64,000 nucleotides of DNA from Closterium sp. NIES-65. Lineage: Eukaryota; Streptophyta; Zygnematophyceae; Desmidiales; Closteriaceae. Under the pieces are notes generated by a model. The model was given only the letters and a program-made list of their open reading frames with translations, was not told the DNA's origin and made no database searches. The DNA is taken from positions 1-64,000 of the forward strand of contig CANXME010000802.1 in NCBI GenBank assembly GCA_948144175.1. Direction: 5' to 3'. The translations under genes were made by a program, and so were the position numbers. This document shows, piece after piece, positions 46,501 through 54,300 of this stretch; the stretch's first letter is position 1; every line of letters begins with the position of its first letter.

Positions 46501-49500
46501 CACCGTTTCTCTCCACATCCGCTGCACCAACCACCTCATCACGTATCCATCCATTGCATTCCCCATCGCCCGCCTCCTTTCCTGCTCTGTCACGCCCGGG
46601 GCTGCTGTGATGTTCTCCTTGTACCCCATAGCCAGCTCCCTCTCCAGGGCCGTGGGCTCTTCCCATCTTCCCTTCCTATGATCGAGCACTAGTCCTGGGC
46701 CTGGCTGCTTCCCCTCCATCTGGTACCCTGCTGCCCCTTCATATGACACGAGCGTCGGCAGTGCTTGCCTCTCTTGCCCCACTGTGTTGCAAGGGTAATG
46801 TCGGCTGTAGCTCCTCTTGCTTACTGGTGCTGGTGTTCGCCCAGGCTCGAGTATATCGCTCAGCTTCCGCCCCCCTGCTCTTCTCACCCCCTCTATCTCC
46901 CTCTGCAGGTCTTCTGCTGGCACCACGTTTTGCCAATACATTCTGAGCCTGTGTGAGTAGGCTCCCATCCGTGTTGCGTCGCAGCTTACCCCTTTTCCCA
47001 CCTGTCTGGTCACTCGCTCCCTTACCAGCCGTATGGGCTCACGCACATCTCCTTCCATGTCTAAATGCTCCAGCAGGTACGCCACCCTGCCTTGTTGAGC
47101 CTGCAGCCATTCCATCACTCTGAACAAGTCCTCCATCAGCTGTGTTCGCAGGTCTTGCTCACCCTTGCCTTTCCCAGCCCATGATACCCCTTGGCACTCC
47201 CACCCAGCCACTAACAGGTCCACGTGCCCCCAGCTTGCCACCTCAGCTTCTATGATGGCCCTGACGTCGTTGACTCCTCTGCTCATTGCTGCCCTGATCA
47301 CCTCTTCCTTCAACAGCTCCGGGAACTCGCTGTGCAGCTGCCATGCATGATGCTCCGCCATTTTCCTTGCTTCTGCCGCCTTCTCTACGTAAATCCACTG
47401 CTTCACTGCTATCCCGTTCCGTACCACCGCTGCCAAACCCGCCCCTATGCCCCCGAAGAGTTCCACCAGGCGGATAGGTTGCTGCCAATCGGATTGTTGG
47501 CTGGGCTCGTCCATGAAGTGCATCCTCGGCTGTCCACCCTGTTCCTTGTTCCTCGCGGTCTCCTGTGCCCCCTGCTTCGCTGCCCCCTCCTTCAGATCCG
47601 CCCTGTAAGCCCGCTTTGGCTCTGTCTTGACGAACTGCACCGGCAGCTGTCCCAGTGGCTCACCCTTCTTCCACCACCTGGTTCTGAATTCTACCGTCTC
47701 CTTCCAAAAGCAGATGGTCATGCCCAGTGCAAAGATCATCTCCGTGCCCACCAAAACGTCGAAATCTTCAGATTCTGAGATCCCACACCTGATCCTCACC
47801 GGTGTTTCGTGCTTCTCTCCTTTGAGCACCGTCAGTTCTATTGGAGTCCTTGTGCATGGCATCCACTTTGACTCTCCTCCCTCTGCTGTCATCACCAGCA
47901 TTCCCTTCACTACATGTCTGTCCGGCGCCCACAGTCCCAGTTTTTCTGCCATTCCCCTCCCTAGTATCACGCTCTGCGCGCCCGTGTCTATAATAGCCGT
48001 CTTCGCCTTCTCCCCTTCCACTGACAGCGCACCTCCTTGTATCAGCAGCACTGAAGTCTGGCACGCCAGCCGCTCCTGTGGATGCCGTGCCGCTGTACAC
48101 CTCTCTTCCTTCTCCTCCGGTTTCTGTCCTCTCTCTCGCTCCTTCCTTACCTGGTCCTTCCGTGCATCCTTTCCTCCGCTGCGTAGCCCCATCTCCTCCC
48201 TTCCTCTCCATGCCATGTATGCTGGCTGCTCCTCGTGTTCCACCTCATCCTTCGCTTTGCCTGCCCAGCTCATGAAAGCGGCCTCCTCATCTTGCTCTAC
48301 ATCCTCTTCCTTTTCCTTCCCCGCGTACATCCCCGCTTCTGCCTCGCGTCGTGGTCCCATTGCCTGCAGCTGAGCCTGCAGCCTGCCAATCTGCTTTTCC
48401 AGGTCCTCTGGTGTCCTCTTCGCCGCTCCTTCCCGCTGATAACACTCCCTTGCTGCATGCCCTCCCTTCCCACAGATTTCGCACTTCGGAGCTGTTGGGC
48501 ATTCCCGCCGCCGGTGCCCTGGCTTACCACAGGAGTCGCAGTTCTTGCAGTCTCTGCGCAGGTGCCCTGGCTGCCCGCATCGGTGGCACGTTCGTGCGTC
48601 AGTCCTGCTATCCCCTCTTCCCCCTGCCCTTTCCTTTTCCTCTGGTATCATGGCTGCTGCCCATGTAGGTCCTCTGCCACGCTCCGCTGGTCGTTGCCGG
48701 TAGGCTTCAAGCTTCCTCTGGGCCATCTCCATCTTCTCAGCTAGCTCAAACACTTCATCAAGTGTCACTTCAGCCCCCATCTCATATACTTTCAGCCTCA
48801 GCCCGCTTCCCAAGGTACCCTCCAGGCCGTCCAGGAACTTGCTCACAAGCAGGCCCACGTCCGCACAGCTCACGTCCTCCGCTATGTTGACCAGCCGATT
48901 GTAGTAGGTGAGTAGTGACTCTCCCCGCCCCTTCCTAAAGTCTTGAAACTCTCTGATCTTCTCTGCAGTGTGGCCTGGGAACTGCCGCTTCAGCCGCCTC
49001 AGAAATTCTTCGGTTGGGTCCTCCCCATACCTTCCTGCCCTCTCCAGTAGCTCATTCATCTTCATCCTGTATAACGTTTCTGCCTCCCCCTCCAGTGTGT
49101 TTGGCAGGCTCAGAAAGAAGTCCACTGCATCCATGCCGCCCCTCTCGCATCTGTACCGCACGTTGCCCACTTGCATGAGATAATTCTTCAGTGTGGGCCC
49201 CAATCGCTGGTCCCCAGAGAAGCGTGCTGGTACTTCCACCCTTGTGACCATGGCTGTACTTCCCTTTCCTTCTCCCCACGCCTCACTATATCTCTCTGCT
49301 GTCCTGCCTGCCGTTCCCCTCTCTCCCGCCCGCCGTATTCCCTCCCTCGCCTCTCTGGCTCGCTCCAGGCTGTCCATCAGCCCGCTGCCTCCCACTCTGC
49401 TGCTGCGCAGATCTTGTCCTCCTTCGCCGGCACGCCTCTCGTCATGTTGCCGATAACGCTCTGGCGAACGTGCCCCACCGCTTTGCCTTATATCCCTGCT

Positions 49501-50919
49501 CCGCTGCCGCGGTGGCGAGCGATGTCTGCCCCCGTGACTCTCCTCAAGCTGCTGCCGCCAATCCGGCGAGCGCGCCTCGCCTCTCCACCCTCCTCCAGGA
49601 TACCGTTGCGCGTCAGGCGAGCGCTGGACATCTCTGCTCCTCCCATCATGATAGCGCTGCAGATCTGGTGAGCGTGAGCCCCTCTCGCTCCTCCCGCCGT
49701 GATACCTCCGCGGATCTGGTGAACGCGTGCTGTCTCCGCGCTCCTCCCCACGACGCTGCCGTGGATCTGGCAAGTGGTGACCACTTCCGCGCATTTCGTC
49801 GTGCCACTGCCGCACATCAGTCGAGCGGTAGCCGCCGTCGCGCCTGTCCTCACGCTGCTGCCGCGAATCTGGCGAGCGGTTGCCGCCGTCACGTCTGTCC
49901 TCGCGCTGCCGCCGCGGATCTGGCGAGCGGTAGCCGCCGCCGCGCCTCTCGTCACGCCGCAGCCGCGGATCTGGCGAGCGATGGTCGCCGCCGCGCCTCT
50001 CGTCACGCTGCAGCCGCGGATCTGGCGAGCGATGGTCGCCGCCACGCCTCTCGTCACGCTGCCGCCGCGGATCTGGCGAGCGATGGTCGCCGCCGCGCCT
50101 CTCGTCACGCTGCAGCCGCGGATCTGGCGAGCGATGCCCGCCGTCGCGCCTCTTGTCTTGCTGCAGCCGCGGATCTGACGCATGCCTCTCGCCACCATGA
50201 TTCTGGTCGTGGTGCTGATGGGGGGTCGGCGAGCGCGATCCACGGCTACGCCTCCTGTCGTCGTTGCCTTCTTCACCACGCGTCTGGTTCCGCGCACCAT
50301 CCTTCCCGCCTATTTCTGCCGCGCCTGGCGCAGCCTCCTCGCTCGCCAGCATCGGACTGGCTTCCTTGACTTCGGCGTGCATATCGCGCTGCTCGCCCGC
50401 GCCTTCCTCATGGGCCTCGTCATCGCCCTTCGCTTCACTCTCGAGATCCATTTCCTGCGGCTTCTCCGCCATATCGACCTCGCCCTCCCCATCCACATCG
50501 AGATCTCCTTGCCGACCAGAGAATAGCTCCTCCAGGCCACGCCCGCGACTGCGATCTTCGCGACGGCGGTAACCTTCGTCCGGCGAGCGATACGCTCCCG
50601 TGTCGTGGCGATGTCCGCATTCGCCACCAGCCCCGTGGTGCGTATCCGTCCGCCACGGGTCACTTCCCATCCTGACGGACTCGGATCCGCCTCTTCCTTC
50701 GCGCTCTGCACCTTCTTCACGGCGATCTGGCGCGAGAGGGACCAGATCAACGCGAAAAGCCGGCCTCCGCGGCGAGCGCTCAGGCCTCCGCGGCGAGCGG
50801 TCAGGCCTCCGCGGCGACCTCTCTAGCGAACGCCCGCGCTCTCGTGAGCGCTCCCGCCGCGAGCGATCACCCTCACGACGATCGTACTTCCTGCCATAAC
50901 GCAACTCGTGCACATCCAT
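43573..50919 (-). CDS. Gypsy gag-pol polyprotein with C5-methyltransferase domain
   Basis: A single 2,448-codon frame from ATG at 50919 to TGA at 43573-43575, 28 bp inside the 5' repeat. Residues 1-560: Arg/Ser/Asp/Glu-rich extension with 17-residue repeats. 560-745: gag-like helical region. 778-826: three CCHC knuckles (C778, C794 and C813 are the first Cys of each). 955-1065: aspartic protease, DTG at 978-980. 1149-1470: C5-cytosine methyltransferase. 1555-1765: reverse transcriptase with YIDD at 1707-1710. 1850-1970: RNase H (D1856, E1897, D1922). 2075-2120: integrase zinc site (H2078, H2083, C2113, C2116). 2140-2300: integrase core D2145, D2205, E2240, with 34 residues between the last two. 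The tail (2375-2420) resembles a GPY/F module weakly; no chromodomain is visible. No stop or frameshift interrupts it. The protein would package, copy and integrate the element; the methyltransferase could mark its DNA (inference). Confidence 0.95.
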   Translation of the reverse strand: MDVHELRYGRKYDRREGDRSRRERSRERGRSLERSPRRPDRSPRRPERSPRRPAFRVDLVPLAPDRREEGAEREGRGGSESVRMGSDPWRTDTHHGAGGECGHRHDTGAYRSPDEGYRRREDRSRGRGLEELFSGRQGDLDVDGEGEVDMAEKPQEMDLESEAKGDDEAHEEGAGEQRDMHAEVKEASPMLASEEAAPGAAEIGGKDGARNQTRGEEGNDDRRRSRGSRSPTPHQHHDQNHGGERHASDPRLQQDKRRDGGHRSPDPRLQRDERRGGDHRSPDPRRQRDERRGGDHRSPDPRLQRDERRGGDHRSPDPRLRRDERRGGGYRSPDPRRQREDRRDGGNRSPDSRQQREDRRDGGYRSTDVRQWHDEMRGSGHHLPDPRQRRGEERGDSTRSPDPRRYHGGRSERGSRSPDLQRYHDGRSRDVQRSPDAQRYPGGGWRGEARSPDWRQQLEESHGGRHRSPPRQRSRDIRQSGGARSPERYRQHDERRAGEGGQDLRSSRVGGSGLMDSLERAREAREGIRRAGERGTAGRTAERYSEAWGEGKGSTAMVTRVEVPARFSGDQRLGPTLKNYLMQVGNVRYRCERGGMDAVDFFLSLPNTLEGEAETLYRMKMNELLERAGRYGEDPTEEFLRRLKRQFPGHTAEKIREFQDFRKGRGESLLTYYNRLVNIAEDVSCADVGLLVSKFLDGLEGTLGSGLRLKVYEMGAEVTLDEVFELAEKMEMAQRKLEAYRQRPAERGRGPTWAAAMIPEEKERAGGRGDSRTDARTCHRCGQPGHLRRDCKNCDSCGKPGHRRRECPTAPKCEICGKGGHAARECYQREGAAKRTPEDLEKQIGRLQAQLQAMGPRREAEAGMYAGKEKEEDVEQDEEAAFMSWAGKAKDEVEHEEQPAYMAWRGREEMGLRSGGKDARKDQVRKERERGQKPEEKEERCTAARHPQERLACQTSVLLIQGGALSVEGEKAKTAIIDTGAQSVILGRGMAEKLGLWAPDRHVVKGMLVMTAEGGESKWMPCTRTPIELTVLKGEKHETPVRIRCGISESEDFDVLVGTEMIFALGMTICFWKETVEFRTRWWKKGEPLGQLPVQFVKTEPKRAYRADLKEGAAKQGAQETARNKEQGGQPRMHFMDEPSQQSDWQQPIRLVELFGGIGAGLAAVVRNGIAVKQWIYVEKAAEARKMAEHHAWQLHSEFPELLKEEVIRAAMSRGVNDVRAIIEAEVASWGHVDLLVAGWECQGVSWAGKGKGEQDLRTQLMEDLFRVMEWLQAQQGRVAYLLEHLDMEGDVREPIRLVRERVTRQVGKGVSCDATRMGAYSHRLRMYWQNVVPAEDLQREIEGVRRAGGRKLSDILEPGRTPAPVSKRSYSRHYPCNTVGQERQALPTLVSYEGAAGYQMEGKQPGPGLVLDHRKGRWEEPTALERELAMGYKENITAAPGVTEQERRRAMGNAMDGYVMRWLVQRMWRETVLHWGLKEGENTEATVRQGVWTCLPTAEPEWKIGESMSEGGKTAMLALLVKHRKGFAFTLQELGKCKIKEMALKLNSEEPVFHRRRKMPPGDEAICKEKVQELLEAGLIRRSESEYATPTVVAARKDLTGEVLSRRMCGDYRDLNKITVPDRYPMPMAEELFDKLADGVYFTTLDLRQGFNQIKIREEDVKKTAFHGPDGLYEWLYMPFGLRNASAVFQRVMDAVLRGIEHAACYIDDVVIFSQTEQQHLEDVERTLSAIEEAGLTCHPNKCRWGERTVQYLGYEVTGGQIGIQQAKVQVLDRLREPRDKTGLRAVLGFLSYYRRFVPNFSKRAAVLNGMLREDKVWEWGEQQREALQDLMTAVKTATVLRLPAADQPFVLYTDWSSQGMGAILCQEVEGVEKVVAYASRSCNPAEAQYSSYIGEGLAAVWAVGHFRVYLQGRGFTLVTDHQPLTWLMTTPGLTGRNARWAVKLQEYDFQIRHRPGKTLQHVDGLSRNPPPLESGQRTQGTEGTELEPAHTLIMLAREAEEVGAKGSKGPADIWQDEKAMRWVKGETEEDETVSERVRARGHHYRWYQRQLQIKTEDGWKLVPAPTDREAVIKEVHTKLGHFGHERTVHLLKTGWWWEGMRKQVKEWVEGCEACQRSKANLTQAKAELHSLPICGLGFRWSLDLAGELPLSRSGNRYIVFMVEHASKWLEVKAIPSKSARHIAAAFKAQVVCRFGACGEVLTDQGTEFLGEFEKLLKESGIAHRKTSRYHPQSDGLTERAVQTFKRGLRAYGEQRKRDWDEELDWIAAGYRFGKQAALKDHSPYSLLYGREPILPVEAPRVLTDTVTAGTIKNWVALSEVRARYMRYMLPAALENLHTAQLRDARRYEQRQRKGEGRVARGVCEGQEVYLKRAKQDTLDVGLGTVRWKVKEVRPSGVLVLENDTGAQVKEHQTNTAVIRGSGPQRNGPVTRAQAARARAQEGAESG
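46510..47475 (-). other. C5-cytosine DNA methyltransferase domain within Gypsy pol
   Basis: Polyprotein residues 1149-1470 show C5-methyltransferase motifs in standard order. Motif I is LVELFGGIGAG (1151-1161, AdoMet binding). An acidic residue in IYVEK (E1179) fits motif II. The catalytic loop is DLLVAGWECQGVSWAGKGKG, with nucleophile C1242. YLLEHLDME (E1284) corresponds to the ENV motif VI. HRLRMYW (R1324, R1326) matches the RxR of motif VIII. RRRAMGNAMDGYV (GNA at 1453-1455) is motif X. About 125 residues between motifs VIII and X would hold a compact target-recognition region. The family's Pro before the catalytic Cys is Glu here. The domain lies between protease and RT in the same frame. 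Confidence 0.9.
49720..50180 (-). repeat. 51-bp tandem repeats coding for RSPDPR-type 17-mers
   Basis: Residues about 247-400 of the polyprotein are tandem 17-residue units such as RSPDPRLQRDERRGGDH. The matching 51-bp DNA units are clearest at 49900-50180 and degrade toward 49500. The peptide is rich in RS, RD and RE dipeptides, like the low-complexity tails of splicing-related and RNA-binding proteins. Confidence 0.85.
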
Positions 50920-50932
50920 GCTTGCACGCGCA

Positions 50933-50947
50933 CTTTCTGTTTGTTAT
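50933..50947 (-). other. Candidate self-priming site next to the Gypsy 5' repeat
   Basis: In element orientation ATAACAAACAGAAAG starts right after the 5' repeat (50948). It is perfectly complementary to CTTTCTGTTTGTTAT inside that repeat (51041-51055). The tRNA primer-binding site expected here, usually beginning TGG, is not seen. Tf1 of fission yeast primes by folding its own transcript onto a site in this position. An alternative is a plain 5'-leader hairpin or a copying artefact. Confidence 0.55.
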
Positions 50948-51325
50948 GAAAGAGTGGTAACTCTCACCTCAAAGGTCCTCTCTGAGTGGTGTGCCACCTG
51001 TAGGCAAATCTGAGGTAACAACTGTCCACTATACGAAAGGATAACAAACAGAAAGCATTGTGTGTGTGTGTGAGAGTGAACTTACCTGTCCCTGGCTCGA
51101 GCCGTGCATTGCTCAATGTGCGGCTTGAGCCTGGGTTGGGTTTGTTCCCATTGGTCGCGAGGATTTCACCCCCTGGTGTTCTCCTACCAACTTCGCGTCA
51201 ATTTCCCAGCCTCCCACCTACCCATCCTTGAGCCTGCATACAACAAATACAACACATTACTACACCCTTTCTACACCACAATCATACTGGCACCTTATAT
51301 GCACAAACGTACATATTCGGTGACA
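50948..51325 (-). repeat. Gypsy 5' terminal repeat (A1, 378 bp)
   Basis: Begins TGTCACCGAATATG in element orientation and ends ...CCACTCTTTC. It reads as identical to A2 (43120-43497) and lacks the 59-bp B segment carried by the 3' repeat. A candidate TATA (CATATAAGG) lies about 22-33 bp into the repeat, near 51293-51304. Confidence 0.9.
50998..51085 (-). other. Candidate 88-bp intron in the Gypsy 5' leader
   Basis: On the - strand, CAG|GTAAGT (donor at 51085) matches the consensus 5' splice site. TTTGCCTACAG|GTGG (acceptor ending at 50998) follows a pyrimidine-rich stretch. Transcripts starting downstream of the TATA near 51293-51304 would carry both. The same sites exist in the 3' repeat. 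This rests on motif matches only. Confidence 0.3.
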
Positions 51326-51329
51326 GTGG
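51326..51329. other. Gypsy target-site duplication, right copy (GTGG)
   Basis: GTGG directly right of the element, pairing with 43058-43061. The array resumes in phase here with GGGTGCTGAGAGC. Confidence 0.6.
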
Positions 51330-54300
51330 GGGTGCTGAGAGCAACTCGCCTGGCTGGTGGGGGTGTAGGGAGCAACTCACCTGGCTGGTGGGGGTGCTGG
51401 GAGCAACTCGCCTGGCTGGTGGGGGTGCTGGGAGCAACTGACCTGGCTGGTGGGGGTGCTGGGAGCAACTCACCTGGCTGGTGGGGGTGCTGGGAGCAAC
51501 TCACCTGTCTGGTGGGGGTGCTGGGAGCAACTCGCCTGGCTGGTGGGGGTGCTGGGAGCAACTCGCTTGGCCGGTGGGGGTGCTGGGAGCAACTCGCCTG
51601 GCTGGTGGGGGTGCTGGGAGCAACTCGCCTGGCTGGTGGGGGTGCTGGGAGCAACTCCCCTGGCTGGTGGGGGTGCTGGGAGGAACTCGCCTGGCTGGTG
51701 GGGGTGGTGGGAGCAACTCGCCTGGCTGGTGGGGGTGCTGGGAGCAACTCACCTGGCTGGTGGGGGTGCTAGGAGCAACTCGCCTGGCTGGTGGGGGTGC
51801 TGGGAGCAACTCACCTGGCTGGTGGGGGTGCTAGGAGCAACTCACCTGGCTGGTGGGGGTGCTGGGAGCAACTCGCTTGGCTGGTGGGGGTGCTGGGAGC
51901 AACTCGCCTGGCTGGTGGGGGTGCTGTGAGCAACTCGCCTGGCTGGTGGGGGTGCTGGGAGCAACTCGCCTGGCCGGTGGGGGTGCTGAGAGCAACTCAC
52001 CTGGCTGGTGGGGGTGCTGGGAGCAACTCAACTGGCTGGTGGGGGTGCTGGGAGCAACTCGACTGGCTGGTGGGGGTGCTGGGAGCAACTTGCCTGGCTG
52101 GTGGGGGTGTTGGGAGCAACTCGCCTGGCTGGTGGGGGTGCTGGGAGCAACTCGTCTGGCTGGTGGGGGTGCTGGGAGCAACTCACCTGGCTGGTGGGGG
52201 TGCTGGGAGCAACTCGCCTGGCTGGTGGGGGTGTTGGGAGCAACTCGCCTGGCTGGTGGGGGTGCTCGGAGCAACTCGTCTGGCTTGTGGGGGTGCTGGG
52301 AGCAACTCACCTGGATAATGGGGGTGCTGGGAGCAACTCGCCTGACTGGTGCGGGTGCTGGGAGCAACTCGCCTAGCCGGTGGGGGTGCTGGGAGCAACT
52401 CGCCTGGCTGGTGGGGGTGTTGGGAGCAACTCGCCTGGCTGGTGGGGGTGCTGGGAGCAACTCGTCTGGCTGGTGGGGGTGCTGGGAGCAACTCACCTGG
52501 CTGGTGGGGGTGCTGGGAGCAACTCGCTTGGCTGGTGGGGGTGCTGGGAGCAACTCGCCTGGCGGGTGCGGGTGCTGGGAGCAACTCGTCTGGCTGGTGG
52601 GGGTGCTGGGAGCAACTCGCCTGGCTGGTGGGGGTGCTGGGAGCAACTCGACTAGCTGGTGGGGGTGCTGGGAGCAACTCAACTGGCTGGTGGGGGTGCT
52701 GGGAGCAACTCGCCTGGCTGGTGGGGGTGCTGGGAGCAACTCAACTGGCTGGTGGGGGCGCTGGGAGCAACTCGTCTGGCTGGTGGGAGTGCTGGGAGCA
52801 ACTCGCCTGGCTGGTGGGGGTGCTGGGAGCAACTTGCCTGGCTGGTGGGGGCGCTGGGAGCAACTCGCCTGGCTGGTGGGGGTGCTGGGAGCAACTGGCC
52901 TGGCCGGTGGGGGTGCTGGGAGCAACTCGCCTGGCTGGTGGGGGTGCTGGGAGCAACTCGCCTGGCCGGTGGGGGTGCTGAGAGCAACTCACCTGGCTGG
53001 TGGGGGTGCTGGGAGCAACTCGCCTGGCTGGTGGGGGTGCTAGGAGCAACTCACCTGGCTGGTGGGGGTGCTGGGAGCAACTCGCCTGGCTGGTGGGGGT
53101 GCTGGGAGCAACTCGCCTTGCTGGTGGGGGTGTTGGGAGCAACTCGCCTGGCTGGTGGGGGTGCTGGGAGCAACTCGTCTGGCTGGTGGGGGTGCTGGGA
53201 GCAACTCACCTGGCTGGTGGGGGTGCTGGGAGCAACTCGCCTGGCTGGTGGGGGTGTTGGGAGCAACTCGCCTGGCTGGTGGGGGTGCTCGGAGCAACTC
53301 GTCTGGCTGGTGGGGGTGCTGGGAGCAACTCACCTGGATGGTGGGGGTGCTGGGAGCAACTCGCCTGGCTGGTGCGGGTGCTGGGAGCAACTGGCCTAGC
53401 CGGTGGGGGTGCTGGGAGCAACTCACCTGGCTGGTGGGGGTGCTAGGAGCAACTCGAATGGCTGGTGGGGGTGCTGGGAGCAACTCGCCTGGCTGGTGGG
53501 GGTGCTGGGAGCAACTCCCCTGGCTGGTGGGGGTGCTGGGAGCAACTCACCTGGCTGGTGGGGGTGCTGGTAGCAACTCACCTGGCTGGTGGGGGTGCTG
53601 GGAGCAACTCGTCTGGCTGGTGGGGGTGCAGGGAGCAACTCACCTGGCTGGTGGGGGTGCTGGGAGCAACTCGCCTGGTTGGCGGGGGTGCTGGGAGCAA
53701 CTTGCTTGGCTGGTGGGGGTGCTAGGAGCAACTTGCCTGGCTGGTGGGGGTGCTGTGAGCAACTCGCCTGGCCGGTGGGGGAGCTGGGAGCAACTCACCT
53801 GTCTGGTGGGGGTGCTGGGAGCAACTCGCCTGGCTGGTGGGGGTGCTGGGAGCAACTCGCTTGGCCGGTGGGGGTGCTGGGAGCAACTCGCCTGGCTGGT
53901 GGGGGTGCTAGTAGCAACTCGCCTGGCTGGTGGGGGTGCTGGGAGCAACTCGCCTGGCTGGTGGGGGTGCTGGGAGCAACTCGCCTGGCTGGTGGGGGTG
54001 GTGGGAGCAACTCGCCTGGCTGGTGGGGGTGCTGGGAGCAACTCACCTGGCTGGTGGGGGTGCTGGGAGCAACTCACCTAGCTGGTGGGGGTGCTGGGAG
54101 CAACTCGCCTGGCTGGTGGGGGTGCTGGGAGCAACTCGCCTGGCTGGTGGGGGTGCTGGGAGCAACTCGCCTGGCTGGTGGGGGTGCTGGGAGCAACTGG
54201 CCTGGCCGGTGGGGGTGCTGAGAGCAACTCACCTGGCTGGTGGGGGTGCTGGGAGCAACTCGCCTGGCTGGTGGGGGTGCTAGGAGCAACTCACCTGGCT

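Larger units (their letters stand above)
43062..51325 (-). mobile_element. Ty3/Gypsy-type retrotransposon encoding a DNA methyltransferase
   Basis: An 8,264-bp insertion in the 31-bp array with one intact 2,448-codon polyprotein on the - strand. RT precedes integrase (Gypsy order). The outer ends read TGTC...GACA on either strand, and GTGG lies immediately outside both ends. Deleting the element with one GTGG restores a standard array unit. The terminal repeats follow the pattern A1-ORF-B1-A2-B2: A is 378 bp (50948-51325 and 43120-43497) and B is 59 bp (43062-43120 and 43500-43558, sharing one base with A2). A1 and A2 read as identical, so the insertion is recent. No env-like gene is present. 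The copy looks capable of activity; whether it is active cannot be told from sequence. Confidence 0.93.

Noticed and set aside
46743-46946. Short + strand frames across the Gypsy and Copia coding regions
   Set aside because: They are shadows on the opposite strand of long, domain-bearing frames, without motifs of their own.
43062-51325. Assignment to DIRS, PAT or Ngaro elements because of the split direct repeats
   Set aside because: The polyprotein has a DDE integrase with an HHCC zinc site and a Gypsy-type RT; no tyrosine recombinase is present.
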